Below are positions 33,942 to 43,336 of a stretch of DNA of 57,257 nucleotides, in pieces (the first letter of the stretch is position 1; every line of letters begins with the position of its first letter). The stretch comes from Deltaproteobacteria bacterium RIFCSPHIGHO2_02_FULL_44_16 (lineage in GTDB: Bacteria; UBA10199; 2-02-FULL-44-16), in assembly GCA_001798185.1 (NCBI GenBank), contig MGRM01000003.1, positions 1 to 57,257 of the forward strand. The letters run 5' to 3'. Both the position numbers and the translations under genes were made by a program. The notes beneath the pieces were generated by a model. That model did no database searches, was not told the DNA's origin, and saw only the letters and a list, made by a program, of their open reading frames with translations.

Positions 33942-34505
33942 TTACTTCGACACGCGTTCTTGATATTCACCGGTTTCGGTGTTGATACGCAAAACATCGC
34001 CGGTCTCGACAAATGCAGGGACCATCACCGCAAGACCAGTTTCTACGATCGCGCGCTTATAAGATGAACTTGCAGTCTGCCTTTTGAGGGCTGGCTCGGC
34101 TTCGGTGACTTTGAGTTCAACGGTTTGTGGGAGGTCAACGCCAACCGGTTGACCATCATAGAAGGTTACTTTCACTTTGGTGTTGGGAAGAATATATTGA
34201 ATCGCGTCTCCAAACGTATCGCGATTTATTTCAACTTGCTCAAATGATGCGGTATTCATGCAATGAAACCTTTCCCCATCATCATAGAGATATTCCATTT
34301 CATGTTCTTCAAGAAATGCTTTTTCAACATCTTCGGTAGAACGAAAGCGATGTTCGAATTGCGTTCCATTTTTTAAGTTTCTCAGTTTTGCCTGAACCAT
34401 GGCACGAAGATTTCCAGGAGTGTGATGATGCGCACTCATCACACGACAAAGATTTCCTTCATGAAGAATGATCACGCCGGGACGCAATTTTGATGCTTGA
34501 ACCAT
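33942..34505 (-). CDS. efp: Elongation factor P, lysine-free loop variant
   Basis: Relieves ribosome stalling at polyproline stretches. It is 187 residues with three beta-barrel domains. AAGGAG lies 7 bases before the ATG. The tip loop, KPGKG in E. coli with modified Lys34, reads TPGNLR here: Asn32 stands at the modified position. Other family landmarks are FEHRFRSTEDVEKAFLEEHEMEYLYDDGERFHCMN, and domain III ETGLAVMVPAFVETGDVLRINTETGEYQER. A related PGN-loop group is known from other bacteria by my recollection. No epmA or earP partner is in the window. It lies downstream of alaS. Confidence 0.92.
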   Translation of the reverse strand: MVQASKLRPGVIILHEGNLCRVMSAHHHTPGNLRAMVQAKLRNLKNGTQFEHRFRSTEDVEKAFLEEHEMEYLYDDGERFHCMNTASFEQVEINRDTFGDAIQYILPNTKVKVTFYDGQPVGVDLPQTVELKVTEAEPALKRQTASSSYKRAIVETGLAVMVPAFVETGDVLRINTETGEYQERVSK

Positions 34506-34521
34506 AATTCTCTCCTTTATA

Positions 34522-34657
34522 CTTAATGCATTTCAAAACTGATCAGATTCGGGTGACGCCGGAGCGTGTTCCGGGAGGTCTCCGTCTTTAGCGGAGGGCC
34601 GGAATACCGCAGGCGGCAGGACCCGTAACCAACTAAAACGTTTTGAAATACATTAAG
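34522..34657. repeat. MITE-like palindromic element, family R2
   Basis: The ends CTTAATGCATTTCAAAAC and GTTTTGAAATACATTAAG pair at 17 of 18 positions. The GC-rich core is as at 3161-3293, in reverse orientation. It lies between alaS and efp. Confidence 0.92.
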
Positions 34658-37226
34658 AGAAGGCGTTCCTTACATATTCAAGGGATCGCGTCAATGCTTC
34701 CGGAAGTTTTGCCGTATCAGGTCCGCCACCTTGGGCCATCTCCGGACGACCACCACCTTTGCCACCAACAAGAGGAGCGATTTCACGAATAATGTCACCG
34801 GCCTTTACCCGATCAGTAAGATCTTTCGACACGACAACAAGTAACGATACTTTCTCTTCGACAATCGTGCCCAAAACGACAACACCTGAAACAAGTTTAT
34901 CTCGTTGCTGCTCGGCAAGAAGTCGAAGCGATTCAATATCTGGAAGATTCACTTCCTGAACTAAAATTTTAATTCCGCCCAGCTCAACCGCATTCATTGC
35001 GAGATCAGCATATTGTTGAAGAGCCCCTTGTTGTTTCTGCTTTGCTTGATCCTTTTGCGCCTCTTTCTGTTTCAATCGAGCCGCTTCTTCCTGATGGAGC
35101 TGCGCTCTTTTCTCTTGCCACGTCTTCACGGCCTCTCCAGTTACAAGTTCCATGCGTCTGACGCCGGCTGCCACACTTGATTCTGTCATGATTTGCGCTT
35201 CTCCAATCTCACCTGTTGAAACAACATGAGTTCCACCACAAAGCTCTCGTGAAAAATTATCGACTTCCACGAGTCTCACGACACTCCCGTATTTCTCCCC
35301 GAAAAAAGCAATTGCTCCTCGTTTGATCGCTTCATCATAGGAGAGAACATGGGTGGTCACTGGAATATTTTTTTTGATTGCTTCATTGATCATGGTTTCA
35401 ATCTTTTTCATCTCTTCATCTGTCAGTTTTTGAAAATGAGAAAAATCGAAACGGAGATGATGATCATCCACAAGTGAACCTGCCTGTTTCACATGCTCAC
35501 CTAAAACCGTTCGAAGCGCTTTATGGAGAAGATGTGTGGCAGTATGATTTTTTCGAATCGCTGCTCTGCGTTTCTGATCAATCTTCAGATGAAGAGAAGT
35601 TCCGTAGTGCAACTTCCCCTTGAGAATTTTTGCTTTATGAACATGAAAATTCGGAAATGGTTTGATCGTATCAAGAATCTGACATTCGATATTTTTACTT
35701 GTGACGAGCCCTGTATCCCCCACTTGTCCACCACCCTCTCCATAAAAAGGAGTCGCAGCAGTGACAAAGGAAACCTCTGCTCCTTCTGAAGCTTCATCAA
35801 CCTCTTTTCCATCGACAACAAGCGCTACAACAGAAGATGTCACTTCATCTTTTTCATAACCGACAAAATCGGTGTTCCCAACACGAGCAGAGATCGTCTT
35901 CCAGACATCCGCAATGCGCTCTTCACCAGAACCTTTCCAACTTTTGCGAGCTCGCGTACGCTGTTCTTCCATACAGACATCAAATGTTTTGTGATCAATC
36001 TGAACACCTTCTTCAGCAGCAATAAGCTCTGTTAAATCTTTTGGAAAACCGTACGTGTCGTAAAGTTTAAAAATTACTTCACCGGGGATCACCTTCTTCC
36101 CCGATTTTTTGAGTGTTTCAATCGTTTCAGTAATCAACCCCAGGCCTCGTTCAAGTGTTTCGTAAAACCGTTCTTCTTCTGCTCCGATGACCATTCCGAT
36201 AAACGGATAGTGCTTTCGAAGTTCGGGGTATGCTTTCCCCATTTCCTGGACAACAACTGTATGCATCCGCGAAAGAAAGGGTTCGTTCATCCCAAGGCGT
36301 TTTCCGTAACGAATTGCCCGCCGCATGATACGGCGTAGAACATAACCACGCCCTTCATTCGAGGGCGTAACACCGTCAGCAATAAGGAAGGTCATAGCAC
36401 GGAGGTGATCGGCGATGACTCGGAGGGCGATCCGAATATCATCCGATTCGTTCTCACGGTGTCCGCTAAGCTCTTCTCCTCTGGCGATCAGTGGCTGAAA
36501 AAGATCGGTCTCCCAATTTGATTTTTTCCCCTGCACAACACATGCAAGTCGTTCAAGCCCCATTCCAGTATCAATTGATGGTGCGGCCAAACGCGTCAGT
36601 TCGCCTTCTTGCGAACGATTAAACTGCATGAAGACGAGATTCCAAATTTCCATGAAGCGATCAGAGGCAATGTCTTCTTTGGTAACTAGTCCCTTTCCAA
36701 AATCCCAATGGATCTCAGAACAGGGGCCACAGGGACCGGTCTCTCCCATGGCCCAAAAATTATCTTTTTCATCGAATCGAAAAATATGATCGCTCGGAAC
36801 AAACTTTTTCCAAAGTTTTTCAGCTTCATCATCGTCTCGAAAAACCGTGACATAAAGTTTTTTGGAATCAAGAGCTAAAGTTTTCGTCAAATACTCCCAG
36901 GAAAGGGCGATAGCCCCTTCCTTAAAGTAATCGCCAAAGCTGAAATTGCCGAGCATTTCAAAAAAAGTGTGATGGCGGGGTGTAAATCCGACATTTTCCA
37001 GATCATTATGTTTTCCGGAAACACGCATGCATTTTTGGGAAGAACAGGCACGATGATAAGGACGTTTTTCTTCGCCAAGAAAAACTTCTTTGAACTGAAC
37101 CATGCCGGCATTGGTAAAGAAAAGGGTCGGATCGTTTGCTGGCACCAATGAAGAACTCGGTACTCGCGTATGACCATTCTTTTCAAAAAATTTTAAGAAA
37201 CTTTCGCGAAGATCAGATGATTTCAT
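34653..37226 (-). CDS. alaS: Alanyl-tRNA synthetase
   Basis: Charges tRNA-Ala, recognising its G3:U70 pair. It is 857 residues, close to the 876 of E. coli. The catalytic domain starts SSDLRESFLKFFEKNGHTRVPSS, with FTNAGMVQFKEVFLG. The editing domain has HTATHLLHKALR and CGGTHVVSTGEIG (zinc-binding His and Cys). The C-terminal oligomerisation domain ends with GGGRPEMAQGGG. No strong ribosome binding site; a palindromic repeat separates it from recA upstream. A cognate tRNA-Ala(GGC) lies at 56791-56863. Confidence 0.96.
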   Translation of the reverse strand: MKSSDLRESFLKFFEKNGHTRVPSSSLVPANDPTLFFTNAGMVQFKEVFLGEEKRPYHRACSSQKCMRVSGKHNDLENVGFTPRHHTFFEMLGNFSFGDYFKEGAIALSWEYLTKTLALDSKKLYVTVFRDDDEAEKLWKKFVPSDHIFRFDEKDNFWAMGETGPCGPCSEIHWDFGKGLVTKEDIASDRFMEIWNLVFMQFNRSQEGELTRLAAPSIDTGMGLERLACVVQGKKSNWETDLFQPLIARGEELSGHRENESDDIRIALRVIADHLRAMTFLIADGVTPSNEGRGYVLRRIMRRAIRYGKRLGMNEPFLSRMHTVVVQEMGKAYPELRKHYPFIGMVIGAEEERFYETLERGLGLITETIETLKKSGKKVIPGEVIFKLYDTYGFPKDLTELIAAEEGVQIDHKTFDVCMEEQRTRARKSWKGSGEERIADVWKTISARVGNTDFVGYEKDEVTSSVVALVVDGKEVDEASEGAEVSFVTAATPFYGEGGGQVGDTGLVTSKNIECQILDTIKPFPNFHVHKAKILKGKLHYGTSLHLKIDQKRRAAIRKNHTATHLLHKALRTVLGEHVKQAGSLVDDHHLRFDFSHFQKLTDEEMKKIETMINEAIKKNIPVTTHVLSYDEAIKRGAIAFFGEKYGSVVRLVEVDNFSRELCGGTHVVSTGEIGEAQIMTESSVAAGVRRMELVTGEAVKTWQEKRAQLHQEEAARLKQKEAQKDQAKQKQQGALQQYADLAMNAVELGGIKILVQEVNLPDIESLRLLAEQQRDKLVSGVVVLGTIVEEKVSLLVVVSKDLTDRVKAGDIIREIAPLVGGKGGGRPEMAQGGGPDTAKLPEALTRSLEYVRNAFS

Positions 37227-37234
37227 AAGATTCA

Positions 37235-37364
37235 GGAATCATTTCAAAACTATCGATGGTTACGGGTCCTGCCGCCTGCGGTGTCCCGGCCCTCCGCTAA
37301 ACGCGGAGACCTCCCGGAACACGCTCCGGCGTCACCCGAATCATGGAGTTTTGAAATAGACTCC
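37235..37364. repeat. MITE-like palindromic element, family R2
   Basis: Ends GGAATCATTTCAAAAC and GTTTTGAAATAGACTCC, with core CGGGTCCTGCC...GGCGTCACCCG. It lies between recA and alaS, and its left end is just upstream of the alaS start. Confidence 0.9.
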
Positions 37365-37372
37365 TTCCACAA

Positions 37373-38440
37373 TTATTTTTTTGGTTTTATTGGAGTTTCA
37401 TTCTCTTCATTGGATGTGGTTACTCTTTCACCAACTCCATTTTTTTCAGAGAGGGCTTTTGCAATTTTTTCTAAGGTCTTTGGATTCTCTTTCAAAAAGA
37501 GTTTTGCATTCTCACGTCCTTGGCCAATTCTTTCGCCATTATACGTATACCACGCCCCACTCTTTTCAATAAGACCGCTGTCCGTTGCAAGATCGAGGAC
37601 ATCACCGGTGCGAGAGATCCCTTCTCCATAAATGATATCGAATTCAGCCTGGCGAAAAGGAGGAGCCACTTTATTTTTGACAATCTTTACACGCGTGCGA
37701 CTTCCGATCACGGTCTCACCTTCTTTAATCGGAGCGATACGGCGAATATCGAGACGAACCGATGCATAAAATTTGAGAGCATTTCCACCTGTTGTTGTTT
37801 CCGGATTTCCAAACATGACACCGATCTTCATGCGAATTTGATTGATAAAAAGAACCATGGTTCCTGACTTCGAAATCGTTGCCGTGAGTTTGCGAAGCGC
37901 TTGACTCATCAGTCTCGCTTGTGATCCCATTTGTGCATCCCCCATCTCCCCTTCAAGTTCTGCACGAGGGACAAGCGCTGCGACAGAGTCGACAACCACA
38001 AGTCCCACAGCACCAGAGCGAACGAGCGTGTCAGCAATTTCAAGCGCCTGCTCACCACTATCGGGCTGACTAATCAAAAGGTCTTCTGTTTTGACACCGA
38101 GCTTGCGCGCATAATCGACATCAAGCGCATGTTCCGCATCGATAAAGGCAACAATGAGTCCATGACCCTGTGCTTCAGCCGCAACTTGCAACGCAAGCGT
38201 TGTTTTCCCAGATGACTCTGGTCCGTACACTTCAATGACGCGCCCCCGAGGGAGTCCTCCAACACCAAGCGCCATATCGAGTGAAAGCGAACCGGTCGAA
38301 ATAGTTTCGATCCCTTTAAAAAGCGGTTCATCTTTTCCAAGTCGCATGATCGAACCTTTTCCAAATTGTTTTTCGATCGTCGACACTGCAAGTTGAAGCG
38401 CTTTGTCACGATTTTGGATTTGGGTACTATCGGTATTCAT
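37373..38440 (-). CDS. recA: Recombinase RecA
   Basis: Forms filaments on ssDNA, drives strand exchange and LexA cleavage. It is 355 residues. Walker [10 protein letters not shown] is at about 73-81; [37 protein letters not shown], and loop 2 [13 protein letters not shown] near 205-217 all match. AAAGGAG lies 6 bases before the ATG, which overlaps the thpR stop (ATGA). This is the conserved pgpA-cinA-thpR-recA-alaS order. An Asn/Glu/Lys-rich tail follows residue 330. Confidence 0.97.
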   Translation of the reverse strand: MNTDSTQIQNRDKALQLAVSTIEKQFGKGSIMRLGKDEPLFKGIETISTGSLSLDMALGVGGLPRGRVIEVYGPESSGKTTLALQVAAEAQGHGLIVAFIDAEHALDVDYARKLGVKTEDLLISQPDSGEQALEIADTLVRSGAVGLVVVDSVAALVPRAELEGEMGDAQMGSQARLMSQALRKLTATISKSGTMVLFINQIRMKIGVMFGNPETTTGGNALKFYASVRLDIRRIAPIKEGETVIGSRTRVKIVKNKVAPPFRQAEFDIIYGEGISRTGDVLDLATDSGLIEKSGAWYTYNGERIGQGRENAKLFLKENPKTLEKIAKALSEKNGVGERVTTSNEENETPIKPKK

Positions 38441-39039
38441 GAGGACTCCTTTGTGGGACTCAATGACGCTTGAAAGGGGAATTCCTTCAGAGACGTATAT
38501 TGAGGACCGTTCTTTGTTAACACACTTTTATAGAGAGTCAAGCGATCGACCGTCAATGTTCCAAACTCATGTCCAACTTGTTTCTCCAAAAAACTGGTTA
38601 AGGTTTTCGCGTTTTTCAGGGGGGCTCCATTCACTCTTCCGAGCGTTAAATGGAGACGAAAAGTTCGTTCATCTTTTGGAACACCCAAGGGAAGAAGTAT
38701 TTCCTCGAAATGGTAATGAAGATTCGCCGCGCGTTCCGTATCACCCGAGAGTCCTGCCCAAATGACTTTTGGATATCGCCAATTGGGGAAAACACTCAAG
38801 CCCACAACTTGCAAATGAATGTGCTCCATTCCACGAAGATTTCGCTCAATCACAGAACTTATTTGATCCAGAAGAAATCCTTCTTCAACATCGCCAAAAA
38901 ATTTGATGGTTCCATGAATAAGTTTGGGGTCAACCCATTTGATACCGGGAGCTTTTTCTGCCATCAGTTGAATGAGGGTATTCAACTTGAGTTGAATGTC
39001 CGCGGGAATCGAAAACGCAAGAAAGAATCGAATTTTCAT
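38437..39039 (-). CDS. thpR: RNA 2',3'-cyclic phosphodiesterase (LigT/ThpR)
   Basis: 200 residues of the 2H phosphoesterase superfamily, hydrolysing 2',3'-cyclic phosphate RNA ends; the 2'-5' ligase activity is a side reaction in vitro. The two catalytic motifs are HGTIKF (about 43-48) and HLTLGR (about 130-135), both H-x-T-x. It overlaps cinA and recA by 4 bases at each end, a tightly coupled set. Confidence 0.93.
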   Translation of the reverse strand: MKIRFFLAFSIPADIQLKLNTLIQLMAEKAPGIKWVDPKLIHGTIKFFGDVEEGFLLDQISSVIERNLRGMEHIHLQVVGLSVFPNWRYPKVIWAGLSGDTERAANLHYHFEEILLPLGVPKDERTFRLHLTLGRVNGAPLKNAKTLTSFLEKQVGHEFGTLTVDRLTLYKSVLTKNGPQYTSLKEFPFQASLSPTKESS

Positions 39040-40259
39040 AGAAGCGCTCTTCGTAGCTTATCAAGGGCAGTCCATGCAACTATCTCTTTGAACTCGAGTC
39101 GATCGCGTCCATAGGAAAGAGATTGAACCTCCACTCCAGAAGGTGACGCAAGGGCGATATAACACATCCCCACAGGTTTTTCCTTGGTTCCACCGGTCGG
39201 CCCCGCAATGCCGGTTGTCCCAAGCCCAAACGTTGTTCCGAGCTTTTGTTGGATCCCTTTCGCCATTTCCGATGCCACTTCAGCAGAGACAGCGCCATAC
39301 GCTTGCAGCGTTTCTGCTTTTACTCCAAGGAGATTCATCTTTATCTGATCGCTATAAGCAATAACTCCTCCTTGAAATACTGTGGAGGCACCGGGAATAT
39401 TGGTCAACATATTGGCAATCCATCCACCGGTACACGATTCCGCAATTGAAAGTGTCGCATGCGCATTTTGCAACAATGCCAAAACAACAGCGGAAAGAGG
39501 CGCAGCTTCTTCTCCATAAATAATATTTCCTAATTTCTTTCGAATGTTTTCAGCAACTCGATTCACCTTGTCATGAAGTTTTTTTTCATCTCTTCCACGC
39601 GCCACGATTTTAAGAAGTGTTTCCGGAAAAATATAACGATAACTCAAGCGCGTTTCTTCAAGATCAACTTCTTGAAGTTGATGATCAATATCTGCTTCAG
39701 GCAATCCAAAGCAGCGGAGCGTTCGCTGAACAATTTTCATTTCAGTTTTCGATGCAAGCCAAGGGAGAACAGAAACATCGAAGATGTGCTTCATCTCTAA
39801 CGGAACACCTGGAAGAAAAAAGAAATCAATTTTTTTATAGTGAACGTGAATACCAGGAGCAGTTCCTATTTTATTCGGAAGGGCTATCGCTCCTTCGGGG
39901 AAATATGCTTGTTTTTTATTGGAAGGCGACATCGGAATATGAAGTTTTGTAAAAAAGTTTTCGATTTCTTTGAAAACAGATTCAGAAAAAACTAATTTTT
40001 TCCCAAAGGCCTTGCATGCTGCTTCAATCGTCATGTCATCTGCTGTCGGTCCAAGACCACCAGTGACAATCACGCAATCAGCTCGATCAGCCGCCTCCTT
40101 GAGCATCGCTTCAATCGCATCGTGATCATCAGCACATGCGGCATGCCAAACAATAACGTGACCTAACGCGTGACATTTTTCCGAAATCCAAGAGTTATTC
40201 TGATCTGTAATAACTCCCTGCATGATTTCATCACCAGTTGTGAGAACGGCTATTTTCAT
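39036..40259 (-). CDS. cinA: CinA-family nicotinamide-nucleotide amidohydrolase / ADP-ribose pyrophosphatase
   Basis: 407 residues from the ATG at 40259. The frame is open to 40376, but the extra codons fall in a repeat cluster. The N-terminal MoCF_biosynth-like domain has VLTTGDEIMQGVITDQN and VIVTGGLGPTADDMT. The C-terminal CinA amidohydrolase domain has SIAESCTGGWIANMLTNIPGASTVFQGG with the catalytic Ser. It recycles NMN in NAD metabolism and is often linked to recA through competence. It is part of the pgpA-cinA-thpR-recA set. Confidence 0.93.
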   Translation of the reverse strand: MKIAVLTTGDEIMQGVITDQNNSWISEKCHALGHVIVWHAACADDHDAIEAMLKEAADRADCVIVTGGLGPTADDMTIEAACKAFGKKLVFSESVFKEIENFFTKLHIPMSPSNKKQAYFPEGAIALPNKIGTAPGIHVHYKKIDFFFLPGVPLEMKHIFDVSVLPWLASKTEMKIVQRTLRCFGLPEADIDHQLQEVDLEETRLSYRYIFPETLLKIVARGRDEKKLHDKVNRVAENIRKKLGNIIYGEEAAPLSAVVLALLQNAHATLSIAESCTGGWIANMLTNIPGASTVFQGGVIAYSDQIKMNLLGVKAETLQAYGAVSAEVASEMAKGIQQKLGTTFGLGTTGIAGPTGGTKEKPVGMCYIALASPSGVEVQSLSYGRDRLEFKEIVAWTALDKLRRALL

Positions 40260-40290
40260 TTGTAACTCTCTGTATGTTAGAAGCAGCAGA

Positions 40291-40440
40291 CCAAAAGGTG
40301 CCTGACGACTTTCTGGAACGTTTGTGGTTTCAGAAAGCGTCTGGCACTTCTTTTGGTTTGCAACTCTCATCGCCAAAAGAAGTGTCAGGCAGCTTCTGGC
40401 TCAACAACAATCGCCAGAAATCTGCCAGACACCTTTTGGC
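40291..40440. repeat. Cluster of four related REP-like palindromic units (family R9)
   Basis: The outer arms CCAAAAGGTGcCTGaC and gCCAGACACCTTTTGGC are inverted. Inner arms near 40340-40360 and 40372-40392 share TCTGGCACTTCTTTTGG and its complement, and TTTCTGG occurs four times. It occupies nearly the whole pgpA-cinA gap and would fold into a long cruciform. Confidence 0.75.
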
Positions 40441-40442
40441 TC

Positions 40443-40907
40443 TTAATACGGTTCATAATCCAAAAATAAAATGACTATTCTTAAAATGATATGTGCATAA
40501 ATCCCTGCAACGACATCGTCGAGCACAATTCCCCAACCAGCTTTACAATTCCGTTCAAGCCATCGACACGGAAAAATTTTGACCACATCAAAAAAACGAA
40601 ACAAAAGAAATCCGACAAAAATCGTAAGAAAATTGAAGGGAAGAAAAGCCATCGTGATGACAAACCCGAGAATCTCATCAATCACCACTTCTTTTGGATC
40701 TTTTGTTGCCAACATCTTTTCGGCTTCGCTTGAACTCCAAACGGAAATAAAAAGAAGCCCTATTACAGTCACACTATAATGAAGGGATGAAAGAGAAGCG
40801 ATTGCCATATAAAGAAGAACTCCGAGGAGCGTGCCAAATGTTCCAGGAGCTAAAGGGAGTTTTCCAATTCCGAAACCTGTTGCCAAAAGGAGAATGATTT
40901 TTTGCAT
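40443..40907 (-). CDS. pgpA: Phosphatidylglycerophosphatase A
   Basis: Dephosphorylates phosphatidylglycerol phosphate in phospholipid synthesis. It is a 154-residue integral membrane protein with four hydrophobic helices. Family landmarks: GIGKLPLAPGTFGTLLGVLLY, VVIDEILGFVITM, FRFFDVVKIFPCRWLERN and GWGIVLDDVVAGIYAHI. It is the first gene of the pgpA-cinA-thpR-recA-alaS string, typical of deltaproteobacteria. No ribosome binding site seen. Confidence 0.92.
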   Translation of the reverse strand: MQKIILLLATGFGIGKLPLAPGTFGTLLGVLLYMAIASLSSLHYSVTVIGLLFISVWSSSEAEKMLATKDPKEVVIDEILGFVITMAFLPFNFLTIFVGFLLFRFFDVVKIFPCRWLERNCKAGWGIVLDDVVAGIYAHIILRIVILFLDYEPY

Positions 40908-40945
40908 AAACGCTGTCTAGCATCGCTGCCTTGAAAAAACAATAT

Positions 40946-41005
40946 CACGCTCATGCTGAGCCTGTCGAAGCATAGTTCACCCTTCGACAAGCTCAGGGTG
41001 AACGC
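40946..41005. repeat. Palindromic repeat, family R8
   Basis: GAGCCTGTCGAAG...CTTCGACAAGCTC inverted arms, as at 15932-16009, in the divergent pgpA/YkgJ gap. Confidence 0.85.
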
Positions 41006-41057
41006 TTCTTATAATTAGATCCTGGATTTCCATGATGCGGCTTGTTATGCGATTGCC

Positions 41058-41477
41058 ATGAATGACAAACAAAGTTGTCAGTGCGAAAAGTGCCGTGAGT
41101 GTTGCACGCGTGATCCGGGTTGGTTTCTTCCAGAAGAAATCAAACCTGCAGCCGATTTTTTGAAACTTTCGGAAGAGGATTTCCGAAAACAATATTGTAC
41201 AGAACATCAGGTTGAGGGAACCATTGTTCTGGCACCAAAAAGAAAACCTCTTGTTTCGCGCCTGTCTGCTCGGGCTTCGTGCGCGCAGTCCAGTTGGTCT
41301 GTGCTGACAAAGCCCATCGCAGCGGCGCATTCACCACACAGTGGATGTATCTTTTTCCGCGAAAATAAATGTAGTATTCATCCGGTCAAACCTTACGAAT
41401 GTCGCAAAGTTTTTGGATGCGAAGGTCCAAGAAGACATACACGAATTCGGGAATTGATCGTCCGGAGGTGGAGCTAA
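41058..41477 (+). CDS. YkgJ-family cysteine-cluster protein
   Basis: 139 residues. Five cysteines at the N-terminus (CQCEKCRECC, positions 7-16) and a second set in SGCIFF, NKCSIHPVKPYECRKVFGC form the YkgJ zinc or Fe-S binding pattern. Function is unknown; some members are linked to flagellin lysine methylation or redox sensing. The stop TAA overlaps the start ATG of radA by one base (TAATG), so the two are translationally coupled. Confidence 0.82.
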   Translation: MNDKQSCQCEKCRECCTRDPGWFLPEEIKPAADFLKLSEEDFRKQYCTEHQVEGTIVLAPKRKPLVSRLSARASCAQSSWSVLTKPIAAAHSPHSGCIFFRENKCSIHPVKPYECRKVFGCEGPRRHTRIRELIVRRWS

Positions 41478-42823
41478 TGGCCAAACCGAAAACAATCTAC
41501 GCTTGTCAAACCTGTGGTGCACAGTCGCCGAAGTGGTTGGGACGATGTCCCGAGTGCGATGCCTGGAATAGCTATGTGGAAGAAACAAACATCGAAGCTA
41601 AACGTTCACTCCTTCCAGAGACAATCTCGATGGCTCTCCCTCTTGCTGAAATTCAAAGTGATGAAGGGCATCATATTCCAACTGGCATCGAAGAGTTCGA
41701 CCGAGTTTTAGGGGGCGGCTATGTCCCTGGGAGCATGATTCTCATTGGGGGAGATCCGGGCATTGGAAAGTCGACCATCATGATGCAAGCGTTTTCTCGC
41801 ATTGCGTCGAAAGGAAAAAAACTTCTCTATATTTCAGGCGAAGAGAGCGCTTCACAAATTAAACTTCGCGCAGATCGGATGAATGTATCTGAAAAAAGTT
41901 TTTATGTGGTTGCTGAAAATTGTCTCGAACGTGTGGTCGAACAGATTAAAAAATTAAAGCCCGATGTCATTGCGATCGATTCGATTCAAACAATTTATAC
42001 GAACGATATACAATCTGCTCCTGGTACTGTGAGCCAAGTTCGCGAGTGTGCTGCGAAACTCCTCATGCTCTGCAAAGGGAGTAATATTGCCTGTTTCCTC
42101 GTAGGACATGTTACCAAAGAAGGTGCGATCGCAGGGCCAAAAGTCTTGGAACACATGGTCGATGCTGTCCTCTACTTCGAAGGAGAGCGAGGTCATGCGT
42201 ATCGCATCTTGCGTACCATGAAAAATCGTTTCGGAAGCACGAATGAAATCGGCGTGTTCGAAATGACGGGACAGGGTCTCATGGAAGTTAAAAATCCTTC
42301 TGATATTTTTCTGGCTGAACGCCCTCATGCATCTGCCGGTTCTGTCGTTGTCTCTTCGCTTGAAGGTTCACGTCCGGTTCTTCTCGAAATCCAGGCGCTT
42401 GTCTCTTCATCCCCACTCGCAAATCCACGACGGACATCGCTTGGGATCGACTCACAGCGGGTGAATCTTCTGGTCGCAGTCTTAGAAAAAATTGTCGGCT
42501 TACAACTTTATGATCACGATATTTTTGTGAACGTTGCCGGCGGCATTCGTATTACCGAACCGGCAAGTGATCTCGGAGTCATGGCAGCCATTGCCTCGAG
42601 TTTCAAAAACAAACCGATCAATCACACGACGATTCTGATTGGCGAAGTAGGACTTACGGGTGAAGTACGAGCGGTGATGGGAATTGAAGCGAGACTCAAA
42701 GAAGCTCAGAAGATGGGATTTACGAAAGCCGTCATCCCCTCTTCGAATCTGAAATCAAAATTCTCTTCAAAACTCGAAGTGATGGGTGTGACAAACGTTG
42801 AAGCATGCCTTGAATTACTTTAA
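41477..42823 (+). CDS. radA: DNA repair protein RadA
   Basis: A RecA-like ATPase/helicase in recombination branch migration. The start is ATG at 41477, preceded by GGAGGTGGAGC; an ORF opening 26 codons earlier runs through the YkgJ gene. It is 448 residues. The zinc finger has C10, C13, C24, C27 with SPKWLGRCPEC. Walker A is GGDPGIGKST near 85-95. The RadA-specific KNRFG motif and a C-terminal Lon-like domain with GGIRITEPASDLGVMAAIASS are present. Confidence 0.95.
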   Translation: MAKPKTIYACQTCGAQSPKWLGRCPECDAWNSYVEETNIEAKRSLLPETISMALPLAEIQSDEGHHIPTGIEEFDRVLGGGYVPGSMILIGGDPGIGKSTIMMQAFSRIASKGKKLLYISGEESASQIKLRADRMNVSEKSFYVVAENCLERVVEQIKKLKPDVIAIDSIQTIYTNDIQSAPGTVSQVRECAAKLLMLCKGSNIACFLVGHVTKEGAIAGPKVLEHMVDAVLYFEGERGHAYRILRTMKNRFGSTNEIGVFEMTGQGLMEVKNPSDIFLAERPHASAGSVVVSSLEGSRPVLLEIQALVSSSPLANPRRTSLGIDSQRVNLLVAVLEKIVGLQLYDHDIFVNVAGGIRITEPASDLGVMAAIASSFKNKPINHTTILIGEVGLTGEVRAVMGIEARLKEAQKMGFTKAVIPSSNLKSKFSSKLEVMGVTNVEACLELL

Positions 42824-42825
42824 CT

Positions 42826-43089
42826 TTATTCGTCGTGATCGCCACTCGAAGGTTTTTCAGCAAAATATCGCGCATTCAGAATAGGCTCGCATTTTCTCTT
42901 CCAGATCACGACTGTTTCACCACCGTAAGTATAACGCGTTTGAGTTTCCGTACATATCTGCGTCACCTGTCCTACTCGAACTTTGCCCTCATCATTTACA
43001 GGAATATCTTCTCTCACTCCCCATCGATACTGAACTGGTTCTTCAGGTTCCCGCGAATTCGTTGGTTCTCTGTTGATTGGTTCTCCCAT
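42826..43089 (-). CDS. Small hypothetical protein
   Basis: 87 residues from ATG 43089, preceded by AGGAGG at 7 bases, an unusually good ribosome binding site that argues for a real gene. The N-terminus is Pro/Glu/Arg-rich (EPINREPTNSREPEEPVQ), then polar, with two cysteines (TQICTETQTRY; WKRKCEP). No membrane segment and no family recognised. It is convergent with radA, 2 bases between stops. Confidence 0.6.
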   Translation of the reverse strand: MGEPINREPTNSREPEEPVQYRWGVREDIPVNDEGKVRVGQVTQICTETQTRYTYGGETVVIWKRKCEPILNARYFAEKPSSGDHDE

Positions 43090-43172
43090 AAACACCTCCT
43101 GTTTATACCCCTCTTATGTATCGAACGAACAAAAAACAAGTTGCGTTAATAATAATGTCTGTTAATAATAAT

Positions 43173-43240
43173 GTCATTCTGAGGCGCTAGCCGAAGAATC
43201 TCGTGCTTTTCACGGGATCCTTCGTTGCACCCAGGATGAC
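43173..43240. repeat. Palindromic repeat, family R6
   Basis: GTCATTCTGAGGCG...CCAGGATGAC. It is preceded at 43145-43172 by a tandem GTTAATAATAATGTC duplication. It lies in a gap of about 250 bases with nothing else recognised. Confidence 0.85.
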
Positions 43241-43336
43241 AAAGAAGCTTCCAATTCGTGCATTTTCGCAAGCACTCCAGACCGCCCCCTTCAATAATCT
43301 TCGGAATTGCCTGCACCTTTAACATAGCTTTGGTTT

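Noticed and set aside
42835-43149. Plus-strand 104-codon ORF
   Set aside because: It is antisense to the small protein that has a perfect AGGAGG; no start signal of its own.
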